Assembly (NCBI GenBank): GCA_902729315.2
Contig: LR746264.1
Span: 7,099,878 to 7,163,877 of the forward strand
Direction of reading: 5' to 3'
Source of the DNA: Spirodela intermedia
Taxonomy: Eukaryota; Streptophyta; Magnoliopsida; Alismatales; Araceae
DNA: 64,000 nt
The translations under genes were made by a program, and so were the position numbers. How positions within the stretch are numbered: position 1 is the stretch's first letter; each line of letters opens with the position of its first letter. The notes below the pieces were generated by a model. It made no database searches, was not told the origin of the DNA, and saw only the letters and a list, made by a program, of their open reading frames with translations. This document shows, one piece after another, positions 48,624 through 61,800 of this stretch.

Positions 48624-50747
48624 CTACCAGTAATCGCCGCAAGAACAGGAGCCATCGTTGAAGTGGTGAAAACGGGAGGGGTCCCTCAAGACGATCTGCC
48701 GACCGAGAATCCTCGACATCAACTTCACGGCGGAGTGGCAATCGCCGCAGACCCGGAGGTTCTTCATCACTCGGATCACGCTGCCCTCCACGGTGCTCAG
48801 AAGGGCGAAAGCAATTGCGAGCCTCTCGCTGTGAACACCAAGCGCCGCATCTTTCTGCTCGTCGTCCACATCGTGAAGCGCAGACCCTAGCTCGGGTTCG
48901 TAGCCGCACGTCTTCAGCTTTGCAGCCAGCCAGTCGAGCTTTTGATAGATCTCTTTAGCCATGGGGTGCGACCTCTCGCCGCAGGCGAAGACGTGCCGAG
49001 CTCCCTTCAGCATGATCCAACTGAAACCAGGCGTCTTCGCCGTTCCACTGCGTCTCATGGCCGTTCTGGTCTCTGAGACCTCGTTCCAGCGCCTGGCCGA
49101 AGCATATACATTCGACAGCAGAACATAGGCGGCGCTGTTCTGCGGATCAAGATCGAATATATGCTGCGCAGCCCGAATTGCAGTCTCCGTCTCAGAGTGA
49201 GCCCTGCAGGAACTGAGAAGAGCCAGCCAGACGGCGGCGTTGGGTTCCAGAGGCATGCTCTTTATGAGTTCCTCTGCTTCGCCGAAGTTCCCTGTCCTGC
49301 ACAGGAGGTCCACCATGGAGACGTAGTGCTCGAGCTTGGGTTCCAATGAAGTGTCTTGGTTCAGCAAGCGGAAGAGGCGCCTTCCCTCCTCGAGCAACCC
49401 AGAGTGGCTGCAGGCGGTAAGCAGCCCCACGTATGTGATCTCGTCGGGGCGGACTTGGGCGGCCTGCATGTCTCTGTAAACCTCGAGAGCAGATCTTCCC
49501 CGGCCATTCTGCGAGTAGCCAGCAATGGCGGAATTCCAGGAGACGAGGTTTCTGTTGGGCATATTGTCGAACACCATCCGTGCGTCGTCGATCTCTCCGC
49601 ATTTGGAGTACGCCACGATGAGAGAGTTCCCCACAAATACGTCCAAGTCCAATCCGACCTTGATGACACCGCCATGGACCACCTTCCCCTCGTCGAGAGC
49701 TTCGAGCTTGCAACATGAGTTCAGAGCGCTGGTGAACGTGGACTGGTTGGGCCTCATCCCGGCTAGCGTCATCCTCTTGAGAAGACGCAAGGCCTCGCGG
49801 TGCCTGCCATTGGAGCTATACCCTGTTAAGAGAGCAGTCCAGGTGACCACAGTCTTGCGCCCATTCTCGGAGAAAGCTCTCTGCGCATCGTCCACCTGGT
49901 TGCAGGCGGCGTAAAAGCTGATCAGAGAAGCAGAGACGTAGGCATCATGCGGGTACCCCAATTTCGCTGCCAGGCTATGGGCCTGCGCGCCGACGCTGGC
50001 GTTGGGCACATTAGAACAAGCTGTGAGCAGGGACGCGAACGTGCTTGATGTGGGCTTCTCCCCGGCGGCATGCATTTGCTGGAAGAGACGCAGGGCGGCT
50101 TCGCTCTGCCCGTTCAGGTCGAGCCCTCCGATCATGGCAGTCCAGGAAATTACGTTTCGGTTAGGCATGTTGTCGAACAGCGCGCAGGCTTCTGGGGCTC
50201 TCCCGTTCCTGCAGTATCCAAAGATCATGGAATTCCAGGCGACGATGTCCCGCTGCGGCATCTCCAGGAACAGCTCCTCCGCCTCTGCAATCCTTCCAGC
50301 CCGCGCGAGGCCGTCGAGCATGGTGGTCCAGGATATGGTGTTCCTTTCGGGCATTTGGTCAAACAGGTGGCGGGCCAGCGGCAGGTGCCCGCAGTTCAGG
50401 CAGCCCTTCATCATGGAATTCCAGCACGCCAGGTCGCGCGCCGCCGGCATCTCTGAGAACAGCCGCAGAGCTTCCCGGAGGCGGCCGGCGCGGGAGTACG
50501 CGTCGATCACGATGGTGTAGTGCTGAGCGTCGGCGAAGGGGAGGATCCCCTCGAGAACGCGGCGGGCTTCCTCTACGTTGTTGTTCCTTACCAGACGCAG
50601 CAGAACGGAGGACCATGGCGGCGATGGCGAAGGGGGAACCCCGTCCTTGCTGATCTTCCTGTTCCTCCCGTTCTTAATCGTATGCACGGTCCTACAGAAG
50701 GTCGCTCGATGAAGAAAGGAAGCCCTCGCGAATGATGTCCTATTCAT
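48624..50747 (-). CDS. PLS-class pentatricopeptide repeat protein with E and DYW domains
   Basis: Organelle RNA-binding protein; the DYW domain is the cytidine deaminase of plant C-to-U editing. Single exon, 707 residues from ATG 50747 (the frame extends two codons upstream without an ATG). Seen: Arg/Ser-rich targeting N-terminus MNRTSFARASFLHRATFC suited to mitochondria; about 15 repeats in PLS order with typical VVTWTALLTGYSSNG and DVFVGNSLIVAYSKCG; E/E+ motifs around LLSSCRAH; DYW domain with the zinc/catalytic HSERLA, CGDCH and terminal CSCGDYW, all intact. The N-terminal repeats are mostly P/S types with MP-linkers, resembling At5g46460-like proteins. The target site cannot be read, although the fifth- and last-position residues would allow a prediction. 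GC-rich. Confidence 0.94.
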   Translation of the reverse strand: MNRTSFARASFLHRATFCRTVHTIKNGRNRKISKDGVPPSPSPPWSSVLLRLVRNNNVEEARRVLEGILPFADAQHYTIVIDAYSRAGRLREALRLFSEMPAARDLACWNSMMKGCLNCGHLPLARHLFDQMPERNTISWTTMLDGLARAGRIAEAEELFLEMPQRDIVAWNSMIFGYCRNGRAPEACALFDNMPNRNVISWTAMIGGLDLNGQSEAALRLFQQMHAAGEKPTSSTFASLLTACSNVPNASVGAQAHSLAAKLGYPHDAYVSASLISFYAACNQVDDAQRAFSENGRKTVVTWTALLTGYSSNGRHREALRLLKRMTLAGMRPNQSTFTSALNSCCKLEALDEGKVVHGGVIKVGLDLDVFVGNSLIVAYSKCGEIDDARMVFDNMPNRNLVSWNSAIAGYSQNGRGRSALEVYRDMQAAQVRPDEITYVGLLTACSHSGLLEEGRRLFRLLNQDTSLEPKLEHYVSMVDLLCRTGNFGEAEELIKSMPLEPNAAVWLALLSSCRAHSETETAIRAAQHIFDLDPQNSAAYVLLSNVYASARRWNEVSETRTAMRRSGTAKTPGFSWIMLKGARHVFACGERSHPMAKEIYQKLDWLAAKLKTCGYEPELGSALHDVDDEQKDAALGVHSERLAIAFALLSTVEGSVIRVMKNLRVCGDCHSAVKLMSRILGRQIVLRDPSRFHHFNDGSCSCGDYW

Positions 50748-52016
50748 CGCCACCCTCTCTCTCTCTCTCCTTCCCTCCTCTACCCTCGGCTGCTACCGCC
50801 CCCGCCATCGTCGCTGCGTTCCTCCTCACGCCTCCAAACTCTGTACCTTTCTACACGTCCATGGGTATATCTGCTGCGAGAACCTCTTGCTTCTGCCTTT
50901 GCCGTTCGTTGATGCTGCTACAGATAGCCTCCGCCTTCTGCAGAACGCCGTCACTATGGCGTTCACTGCCCGTCATCCTTCCGCGCCGTTGTGCGTAATC
51001 GCCGTCGATAACACCTTGCAATCGCCATTAGCAGTGTCGTCGACAACAGAGACGAAGGTACATCAATGGCCGGGAAGGAAGGACTCCGGCTACTCCTATT
51101 CGAAACAAATCTTAACCAGACTTAGCAGCGATTAATGGGAAGAAATCAGACCCCTGGCAGCGATAAATGTGGAGTGATTACTCTCGGAGACGATCAATTC
51201 CGAAGATATACGATCAATTTTAGCATGAAACTAAACTAGAGAATCGACGTCTGAAAAATCAGTTCTTTAGCTATAGAGATGGATGGATGTGCTCCAAATA
51301 CTCGGCCGTCTCGGTGTAAATTGAAGAAAAGACGATAAAACCCTAGAGAATGGCACGTCAGCGATCAAGGCCACATTCAAAAGGACGGGGATATATCTGT
51401 CATTCTAGATGCATATTCTCATGGCTAAATTCAAATTTTCTCTGAAACCAGTCTATGGCCGATGAAATATTACTGTAAGAAATTAAGCTGTAATTTTTAT
51501 ATCGTTATCGATAATTTTACTATTTTTCAGGGACCAGAAAGACGGAAAAAAACATAAAAATTAGCTTTTTTTGTCTTCGAATTGACGAACAATGGAAGGT
51601 AAAAGATAATTAATATGGTTAATTTTGTTTCGTGTCCCACTGGAAATAGAATATTTGGAAATAACCTAAAGCCACTTTTTTTTAAGAAAATTGTTTTCTC
51701 TTTGCAACACCCCGCGCCTTGGTGGAAGGGAGTCGCGGCGGCGGCGGGGGCGACGGCCAGAGAGCTCGGGTGGCGGCTTTGTCGGTCGATGGAAGGGGAG
51801 ATGAGGGAGTTTTAGTTTTCCCTAGCTTGCCTCTGCTCTTCAATCCCTCGCTCCTTCTGATACGGCGCCTACCTTCTCCACTCCCCTGCCAGCCGCCAGT
51901 ATTTGGGCCAGTCTCAGTGGCGTAGTCGAGGCCTCGCATCGCCTCACCAGCGAGAAGAAGGGGAAAACTTCTGTGACTGTGTCGGTGGTTGCGGGGATGA
52001 GGTGCTCTGTCGGGGT
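50748..52016. promoter_or_regulatory. Divergent upstream region, PPR / LAS1
   Basis: 1.27 kb between two divergent starts. A CT tract (50754-50772) abuts the PPR ATG. The middle (51390-51700) is AT-rich. 51715-52016 is GC-rich and is probably the LAS1 leader. No additional gene is recognised. Confidence 0.5.
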
Positions 52017-54796
52017 ATGGAACTAGACACCATTTCTCCTATTGAAGGTATGGATTCAGAGGCCGATCCTGGGCCTGGTTATATGCTCGTCCCCTGGTCC
52101 AGCTGGGACCAGTGGAACTTCGTCAGGGAGTCCCTCTTCTCTCCTTCACACGACTCCGTCACAGCTGCACTCAGAAGAGTAAGATGGCCTAATCACGAAT
52201 GTTCATAGAAATGTTATCTCCGATTGATTGGAGACGACGGGATATAATCTGGGAATCTGTTTTTTATTTGGTTCAGATAACTGCGTGGAAGAGTAGAGGA
52301 TGTCTTCCTGTTGCGGTCGAAGTAACAGCGAGAATTGTTGAGATCCAACATATGGATCCATTTTTCTTCGGGTACCAAAGCCTTACATAGTTATGGGGCT
52401 TGATTATATGCGATAATTTTCATTCTAAATAGTTATAAGGTAACACGTCAGTTCATTGACCGAATTGGATATATGATGAATTATTCTTGGTGTAGGAAGG
52501 AGGTTGCGAGCCAGACTATGAACTCCGAGGACATTCTCGCTTTGCTTTACAGTATCACACTCACAAGGTAAGTAGAAGAAGCTCTCAGCTCAGCTGTGGT
52601 AGAGCGCATATTGTGTCTACAGAATCGTCAGAATGGTTATTTGCACACTCCTGCACCATTCTTCTCCGAGACGAAATTACTCGGCAGACTGTTTATTTGC
52701 ACACCCGTTCTTCCTATAGACGAAATTACTCTCAGCTCAGAATGGTTCTGCAGACTGTTCTAGTTTTGTGCATAGATTATAGTACAATTGAGAATGGCTC
52801 CATGAGACCCTGGTGGGATCTCACTGGTATGTTCTTTAGACGATATCTAATTTTTTTTTGGAATAAAGCCATATGAATGTTGAGAAATGTCCAAAAAGGA
52901 AAATTTTCACCGGTTTTCACAGCTTTTCTGATAAAAAATTCCCGTTACACGTTCCCCCATCTGTGCCCTTTTCAATGTTTCTAATAGATAGAAATAGCTT
53001 CATGATGTACATTATGATGGTGCTTAGCCATTGGACATCTATTCTTATTCAAGGCAATGAGTTTAAGGTGCAGATCTTCTCTACTCTTTTTTGATATGGG
53101 ATATGACTAGCATAATTTTCCAATTATTTGATACCACCCTGGTTTGAATTTTGATCTGGTTAAGGAATATGCAAAATGCCCTAGTTAAAGTAATGAGTTT
53201 TTTAAACATCTCTGTGCAGGCTTGTGAATGGTTTTACTGAGAAGGTGAGCTATTTTGATGATCATGCTCAGAAGCATGGGAAGAAAAAGCATTCCATTTC
53301 AAACCTAGCTGATGCAATTGGTTTGCCACGAATGGTGGTTGACATCCGTCATGGTACGAGTCTTTCTCTCCAGTCATTTTATGTTTAAATGCCTGAACAA
53401 GTCTTTGAGACTGATGATGCCTTTTCCTACATTCCTATTTTCCAGAGAGTTCCCACAATGATGTGCCTTCACTTCCATTGGTTCGTCTTGCAAGTATAAG
53501 GGTAATTTTTTTTTTCCTATCGTGGTACATATGGCCTTCATCACATTATCTTCCCGAGGAGAAAGTAACCTAATCTGAAAATATTTCCCTTATTGTGGAA
53601 GACTGTTAAATTTCGTTTCTGGCAAGTGGCTGGGCATGCATTCATTGACCAAAGCTGAATAGTGGAATGCAATGTGAAACGTTTTCATAAAACGTTTTTT
53701 ATGATTTCATGTCATCTTCACTGCATGTTTTTAATAAGTTTGAGTAAACCCTGTTTTAATATCTTTAAAATTTTGCATATATGTAGTGATAGAAATAACC
53801 CTTGCTCTCCTTGTTTTTGTTGGCAATGATTTCTTTGTAAATCTTGAGGTGCAGTATCACAGGTTTGATTGAGCTCTTGCAACATTATCACTCTCTGCTT
53901 CTTGTACTTAGAAATTTATGACTGTGATGTTACATGATCTGATAATTTCATTACAATAACCTCCTGTTGATAAGTCCTTTCTTATAAGTTGCTCATCCCC
54001 CTTAAGTGAAGTGTAAACCCATTTTCAATTATGTTACATATATTTTGGGAAGTTTTTTCTTTCTTCTCAACTTGGAATGATGAGTCTTGCACGTTTGTTG
54101 GTAGATTTGTAGTCCTAACTTGGTATTGCCACATGGTTTTGTCGCCATGGGCAGCAAAAGAGGAAAGGTATACAATCTAGCGATCTGCCAATGACTTTAA
54201 TGCCACTTTGAATCCAACATTGATTCATTTTCTGGCAATAAAGTCAATCGTTAGTGGTTTTTTTCTCAGATGACCCTATTTATTAGGAGAGAAGAATGTA
54301 GATCATTGATTCTTGTATTCATAGAGGACGAAAATATTATTTCAATAAATTTCAATGTACTCTATTCGTGGGATTGCAATGCATACTTTTTGAATGATGT
54401 GGGCTATTAGCCTAACTTGTTGAACTCTGTTGATTAATAACTGCATTATGGAATATCAGATTTCCCTGCATGGAACGTGCATTTGGTCTCTTGGCTTTTG
54501 GCTAAAACCCTCTTTTCAAAGTGAATGCCAATCTTGATTTTCTGTCCATTTCTGAACCTTTCATTTAGTCTAGCTGGAAGAGGTTGATGTGATAAGGCCT
54601 GCAAGATTTCATGATATGTATAAATGAGAAATTGGACGTCAATGCCATTACATATTTCATGATAAAAGTTATTATGCAAGCAGAGGTGAGAATGCCATGT
54701 TTCTATGTCTCTGGTGAAGATAGTTTTTTATACGAAACGACTGTGAGCCTAGGGGCTGGGCTACACCTCAGACAATGTCTTCTTTGAAAACAGAGA

Positions 54797-54829
<33 letters not shown>

Positions 54830-57800
54830 TGGTGAACTCTTACATATTTTCTCATCTGGATGAAGATCTCTACTTTGCCGACATCATTCATATTATATTA
54901 CTTGTCTGGATTTTGGTCGCAGGCTCTTGATTGGCTCAAGTCTCATTACTGGGAGCCTCAAAGCCGTGCAATACCTGATGTTCGGAAGCAAATCAGAATG
55001 AGACTGCATCAGATGAGTTACAGTATGAAGGCTAAGCAGGCTGAAAACAAAAATCGTTCACAAATCAAAGAAAGAGGTACGTGTAAATAATCCGAGCATC
55101 TTTGCTATCGACCTTGACTTCTTCTTCTTCACATTTAGGTACCATAACCTCGGCTCCCAGAAAATGTGAGCTGCAAATTTCCAGTGGCTTAGTTCAGAAT
55201 CATCTATACTTTGCTATACTCTATTTTGTATCAAAATTTTATTTTATTTAGTTATTTTTTGTTCATACATAAGGTTTGGTCCTAGGTAATCTCTAGATGA
55301 TCAAATCTCAGGAATCTGGCATCTGACTTGGGCCTATATTATATGAGTTGGATCGATTGATAGCAGTTCTCTAACCTCCACCTGCCATATATTCCATTTA
55401 CCACGCTAAATGAACATCATATTTACATCAACGATCAACATTCAATATGCTTCGATGGTGAATGGTAAACCCTCTAAGACTTCAAATCTCGTGTTAAACA
55501 CGCTTCAAAGGGATTGGGTGCTAAAAGGTCATGAGCTCAGAGGGATGACTTACTTTTTTGCTATCTCTGTATCGCCTGTCATACTGTGATTATGCCGGAC
55601 TACTTTTAGCTTGAGGATAACTACTTTTTAGGATGTCATTCTTGATTAGAATGGCCTTCCTGGAGGTGGCTTCATTTTCACCTAGAGTTGACATGCTGAA
55701 CTTGAAAACGATGATGATCCTGTGAAACCAGCAGAACTTCGAATTATGCTCTTCGATCTTGTGTCTCCCATTTTATGTATTAAAATCCGCAGAGCTCAGC
55801 GTTTCTTTAATCTGATAGGTTCTATGCGGTGACTCTAACCTGATATGTTGGTTTTTTTTGTTCTTGTCCAACCTTGTAGGAGAGAGACTGTCAACTGTGC
55901 TCAGGATGAACAATAAACTCTCTTCTCAGATGACCGGGAAACTCTTATCCTCAAAAAACAAAGGTACCTTTCTTGTTCATACTGAATATTCGTATAAATG
56001 CAGTAGATGTTCCTCCTGTTTTTCCTCCCTTTTCCCCCTTTTTTCTGAAACGTGTATGAAGAAAATCTGGTCATTTTGATCTTTCTTGATGCTCAAGTTT
56101 CCTTTTCGGGTTGTTGGTTGATATTTTAAAATACTTAGGTAGAAATTCAGGAGAGGAAGAGGTTTCTTCTGCATGTACAATCATCAGGCCTTCCTTCATC
56201 AACCTAGGACATGGAAGAAAGTATCCGATACCACATAAAAATCGGGCCACTGTCAGATCCGATACCAGCTGATCCATAGAAAAATGGCTCTGAGAAAACC
56301 CTATGCAAAGTTTTTGTTTAAGATATTATTTAAAAGGGCTATCATCTATCATCGCTAAAATAGGAGACATTCAGCTTACCATTTGTGTCTGCTATCAGTG
56401 TGCTTCTGTGAGGAGATGACAGTAATTCGGCATTAAAAAAAATATAAAGTAAAATTAATTGCTAGAAAATCAGAGATATAGAATGGTCGGACAGTCGCCC
56501 ACTTTCTAATAGAAACGCATTCTTATTTCCTTTGCCAATCTATTGATATTTTTATGAATCTGCTGGGTTTGGCAGATGGTGATTGGAATATTATATTGTT
56601 AAATAATCTGAAATAATAAGGGATTTCTAACCAAGAGGAAAGTGAGACGTTGTGCTGATAGAAATTATCAGATGTTCCTTACCGCCGATCCTTCTGCTTC
56701 TTTCATTTCAGGTCCCTCCACGCAGTTGTCCAAGATTTCAAAGACCATTGCTGAACTTTACTCTGTGTACCCTTATGAAGTCGCCTCTGTGCTGCTGGAG
56801 GCACTCCAGTCCCAGGGGTCGGCTCTTTCTGACAGCATCGCCGTTGACTGTAACTCTCTCAGCAGCCCAGATCCACGTGTCAGATGCATAACTGAATCAA
56901 AGGACATAATTCGCAAGTTGTCTAGAAAAAGGCCCGGATTGCTGCTCACAATGCTCAAGGAAGTCCTTGGAATTATAGAGGCCGAGGAAACCACACGGTC
57001 TGAAAAAGGCGAGATCCTTTTTGTCCTCTTATTTGGTCAACGTCCCTTCTTTCCTGAAGATCCTTTTGGAAATCTTCTGACCTGCGTGTGGGTCTTCTGA
57101 TGAATCTCTTCCTTGCTTCCAGTGACCCAGGAGGAGACTTCCCAAGTCGAACTTCTCTCTCCTCTGGTTCAGTGGCTGTCCTCGACTCTGAAGGATTTGA
57201 GCAGCTCTGGCCACGTCTCTCTCTCTGACGAACAATGGGCCTTCTCGAGCGGCCAGAAGTCCATCCCCAAGACCTCGGTGAAGGAGCTCCTCCGCAAGTG
57301 CCTGGTTCTCTCATCCTCCGGGAACAAGCACCTCCTCGACTCATCCGTCCTTCTCGCCGAGATGGTCGCAGATGGCCTGGTCGTCAAGAGAGTGAAGGAG
57401 CTTCCGTCACTGGCGGGCTTACAGAAGTTCAAAGCCAGACCAGACAACTGCTCGTCTTCCTCTCCAGACACCGAAATCTTCTTCGAAGAAGAATCGATCA
57501 GGCAGGCATCTGCGAAGATCGACCTCCTGAAATCAAAGCGGAAGACAGGTGGCGATGGACCGGCAAAAGCGGATGCGGAGACGAAGAAGAGGAGAAGTTG
57601 GGCGGTGGCCGAGAGGTGGACTCCCTGTCCAATCGGCACGCTACCGTGCCCTCTCAGTTCCACCTATTCCGTTCCTGTTCTCGACGGGCCCGCCGTCGGC
57701 CCCCCTGCCACCGTCGCCGCCGCCGCCACCGTGGGAGATCGAGAAGCCGTAGGGCTTCCGCATTGCCCGCCGTCTGCCGAGAAGCTGGAGGCCAAGGAAA

Positions 57801-57934
57801 ATGGCGCGATGGAGGGCGTAAGGGAGCGCGCCACTTCACCCACGGAAGGTCTGCTGCTGATCGATGGCGTCTGGAGAGCAGTCGGGAAGGAGGAGCTGCT
57901 CGCCGTCCAGTCCGCCGTTAGGATCATGGTGTAG
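52017..57934 (+). CDS. LAS1: LAS1-like pre-rRNA endonuclease
   Basis: Las1 is the HEPN nuclease that cuts ITS2 of pre-rRNA in the nucleolus with the Grc3 kinase. Nine exons: 52017-52178, 52277-52371, 52496-52567, 53220-53353, 53446-53501, 54923-55076, 55880-55963, 56712-57008, 57123-57934, about 621 residues. Seen: YMLVPWSSWDQWNFVRESLF, AWKSRGCLPVAVEVTA, DILALLYSITLTRLVNGFTE, then the HEPN motif R153-x4-H158 (DIRHESSHNDVPSLPLVRLA), ALDWLKSHYWEPQ, and the plant C-terminal block WTPCPIGTLPCPLSST with end GVWRAVGKEELLAVQS. An intron interrupts the catalytic motif. The exon 8 donor is ambiguous: GC donor after 57008 (AAAG|GCGAGA) or a weak GT after 57035 that would add nine residues in phase. Confidence 0.9.
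54799..54828. repeat. (ATT)n microsatellite in LAS1 intron
   Basis: About nine to ten ATT units about 95 bp upstream of exon 6. Confidence 0.9.
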
Positions 57935-58889
57935 CCCGCTCGAACTGGCAACTTTCTCCTGAAGAGGCTGCTGTTAATGTTTCTTCGGTAGTCGATTATT
58001 TATGCCTCCTTGGGTGACCAATTTTGAGTAATTAATCCGTCCTCTCCTATGATTATTCCGCCTTACCTCCTGTTAATCTGCCTGATCAATCTTTCCAAAC
58101 AATAATTAGTAGCGTGCTACTAATGAGCTTGAACTGACATGGTGTACGGATATAGTAGTGCGGGATGGGCCCCACTCAGGCCGTTACGGGCCGTTACCGT
58201 CTGTTACGGACTCTTACGGACTGCCGACTGCTTCCCGCCTTGTATAAATATGAGAAACACGGAGAGAGAGGAAGACGTACCACTCTACGAGAGAAGTTTT
58301 CATGGCGATCGCTCACTTCGGAAGGAGAGCCTGTCCTCGTCTCAACAACCGTGGGACTTCGGAATGGAAGATCCATCCAGGTGTCCGGGAGGAAGCCTCT
58401 CCTCCGACAGCGTATCGCCGCCGGTGACCGCTGCGGCGCTTCTGTTAGCTGACATCTCGGGTGAGCATCTTTCGTATCCTCTCCCCGAGGCTTTGGAGAG
58501 GATGCCACGGAAAGAGGGACGATGATGTAGGAAGATTTGTGGACGAACAAGTGAAGACTGACGTGGAACTGTGAATAGGTTCCGCGGGCGTCAGATGATG
58601 GACACTGCTCTGTAAGAGCAGTTGGGATCTGGTTTGAGACTGTTGAATAGAAGTTTGCATTTCTTCTTCCTGTCTGTTCTTTAAGAGCTCAGGTGCTCAC
58701 ACGGGCGAGCGATTCTTTTCACGTTCCCCGACTTTGTCATAACGGTTTTGTTTACTCTCTGTGCTGTTAAGTGCCACGGATCGAATAGTATTTGATGTTT
58801 CCTTCTTCTCAGTTTCCTCCAAGGTTATTCGGTGGAAAAGGTTGCAGAGAGTTTAATCTGATCAGAGCATTGGATTTGCCGTCACCAAA
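57935..58889. promoter_or_regulatory. Invertase promoter, leader and probable 5' UTR intron
   Basis: A four-unit array of 10-bp repeats (58181-58220, core CNGTTACSG) ends about 20 bp before TATAAATA (58243-58250). Downstream a leader exon runs to a consensus donor GTGAGC at 58461. A T-rich tract and acceptor CTTCTCAG at 58812 would resume the leader before ATG 58890. The leader carries ATGs at 58302 and 58364 that open short upstream frames. Confidence 0.6.
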
Positions 58890-61800
58890 ATGAAGGGACC
58901 AGGGGAAGGGGATGATGCTCACGATCTCCGCTCCGCTGTCGGAGCTTCCAGGGACTTGTCCAGCCTGGAGGATGACGGTAAGTCTGCTTCTCCGGGTGGC
59001 GACATGGATTCTTCGGTGCCAATGTGTTCGCCGAATGTTCCGGTGCCACGGTTCAGTCCCACATTTTTTGATCGCCACCCCCTGGTCTGTGATGCGTTGA
59101 AAGCGTTGGAGAATTCTATAATTTACTTCCGAGGGAAAATGGTGGGCATCCCTGCTGCATTGGATCATTCATCAGGCGCACTTAACTACGACCAGGTGCT
59201 CTATCGTGTGTGCTCGGCATTTTCGCTGTCTTATTTTTCTTTGTGGAAATCTTGTTAGTTGAACCTTCTTGCTTATCAATTGGGAACATACTTGCCGGTA
59301 TTTTTGACGCATGACCTTCTCGCTAATGTATCACCAAACTCTTTCGTCCATGCAAGTATCAAATGTCACATAGACTATGGATTCCGTGAACTCAGAAGAC
59401 ACGATAGGGAATTTTTTTTCCGAATTCTTGATCAACTTGATGATTTGGAAAAGATTGCCAATGGGTCCAGAACGACATGATCTAGATTCACAGTTAATCT
59501 AAGTTACTAATAATAGGTGCCTATGCTTTTCCCAGTATTCGTTAATCCTCTGCTGGACCTCAATAGTTGGTAGTCTTATTCCTTACCAATCACCATAATT
59601 CTCTGTTGTTCGAGCTAAAAGTTAGTTTGCATCATCGCTTTTACTTCAGTTGGTGTTCAAACAAGTTTTCCACTTTACTTTTTGGCATCTCCGTCTTTCT
59701 GCCCCACAATGTCCTAAATAGATTCAATCATACACATTTTGAGTAAAAGAACTACAGTGTTGGAATCTTGGATATTACTGTGCACGTGTCCATCTTGGAT
59801 ATACAAACGTAGCTTCCACCTTTCTCTTCTTCTGTGCCTGTCCAAACGCTGAATCACATACTTTTCGATATTTTTAATAATAAGGAAAGCATTTGGGGCT
59901 ATTTATTAGTAAACATATCATATGAATATTCATCCTTTAATGGGACCCATATTTGGATTCTAATCAGTCATGCCATAATGCCGTGTAACCGAGTTTTGAC
60001 TCACATAATATTTACATTTTGTATAGGTCTTTGTCAGGGACTTTTTTCCAAGCGCTTTGGCATTCTTGATGACAGAAAAACCTGAAATAGTAAAAAAAAT
60101 TCTTTTGAGAACCTTTCGACTTCAAGCGTCAGAAAAGAGAGTGGATTGCTTCACTCTTGGTCAATGTGTTATGCCAGCAAGTTTCAAGGTGTTGCACAAT
60201 CCTGTAACAGGCTCTGAGAAATTGAGTACAGATTTTGGTGGATCTGCTATTGGTAGGGTCGTTCCAATAGATTTTAGCTTCTGGTGGATCATTTTACTGC
60301 GCGCTTACACCAAGGCAATTGGGAATTGTGATCTTTCACAGAGAGAGGATTGCCAGAGAGGAATGAAGTTGATATTGAGCCTCTGTCTTTCTGAGGGTTT
60401 TGATACCTTTCCAACACTTTTGTGTGCAAATGGTTGCTGCATGATTGATCGCAGAATGGTGAAATTCTATTCTAAGTCACGATCTGAAAAATCAAATCTC
60501 ATTTGATATCTCGTAAACGCTGTTTTGGTTTGCGTCTTTTAACGGACAAGTTGTTGACGGCGAATATTAGTAGTTGATGGACGCTTTTTTCCCGTTTTCG
60601 GCGACGAGTAGTATATGCATATCTCATTATATATTCACATGAGCATATGGCGGATGATTGAATTATTTTCCCGTTTTCGACAAGCTTGTAACCAATTGGG
60701 CTTTCCGTGCTTTCTTTTGGTGTCATGTTGCTGGTCATGAACATTCAAAATCCATGGACTCTCTATTGGGTATCAATAAACCATGCTTGTGGAGATCAAT
60801 AATCCAGTGTTGCCTGGTTTAAATGTTATTGCAGATCCAATCACATAGGTATTAATATTTGACTCTCCTTTGATTTTTGAACACTTCTTAAATTCCTCAT
60901 CGTAACTCTTTAAAAATTAATGAGCTGACATCTCTTCAGGTGAGAAATTCACAAATCTGTACTTAAATTTCATAATTTTTTAATTCGTTTTTTTACCCTG
61001 CGTATTAAAAATAACATTCTTGTCTAATGCCACCTAACATCTTGTTTCAGGGAACATATGGTTACCCCATTGAAATTCAAGCTTTATTTTTCATGGCATT
61101 GAAATGCGCTCGTGACCTCCTCAAGGCCGATGGAGACTGGAAGATTTACATTGCACTGATCGAAAAAAGATTGCCCGCTCTTACCTACCATATGCGGAGT
61201 CATTTCTGGCTCAACCACGAGCAACTTAACGACATCTACCGATTTAAGACGGAGGAATATTTGTATACTGTAGTCAACAAATTCAACGTCATCCCTGAAT
61301 CAATCCCAGACTGGCTATTTGATTTCATGCCCAGGAAAGGCGGCTACTTCATAGGAAATGTCAGCCCCGGCAGAATGGACTTCCGATGGTTTGCAGCCGG
61401 CAACTGTATTTCCATCTTATCATCACTGACCACTCGAGAACGGTCTCTGGCCATCATGGATCTTATCGAAGAGAAGTGGCAAGATCTAGTGGGAGAGATG
61501 CCCATGAAAGCAGTTTTCCCTGCTCTAGAGTCTCACGAATGGAGGATAGTGACTGGCTGTGACCCTAAGAATAACCCATGGAGCTACCACAATGGTGGTT
61601 CTTGGCCAGGTGAAGACCAACCAGTCCATCTCCGTTATTCTCTTCAATGTCCTGGCATAATTCTAACTAAAATTCTGTGGCTGTCTGTGCAGTTCTTCTG
61701 TGGCTACTCACGGCGGCTTCCGTCAAGACTGGGAGACCTCGGATGGTTAAGATTGCCCTCGAGCTGGCAGAGCGCCGGATGGGGAAAGACGAATGGCCGG

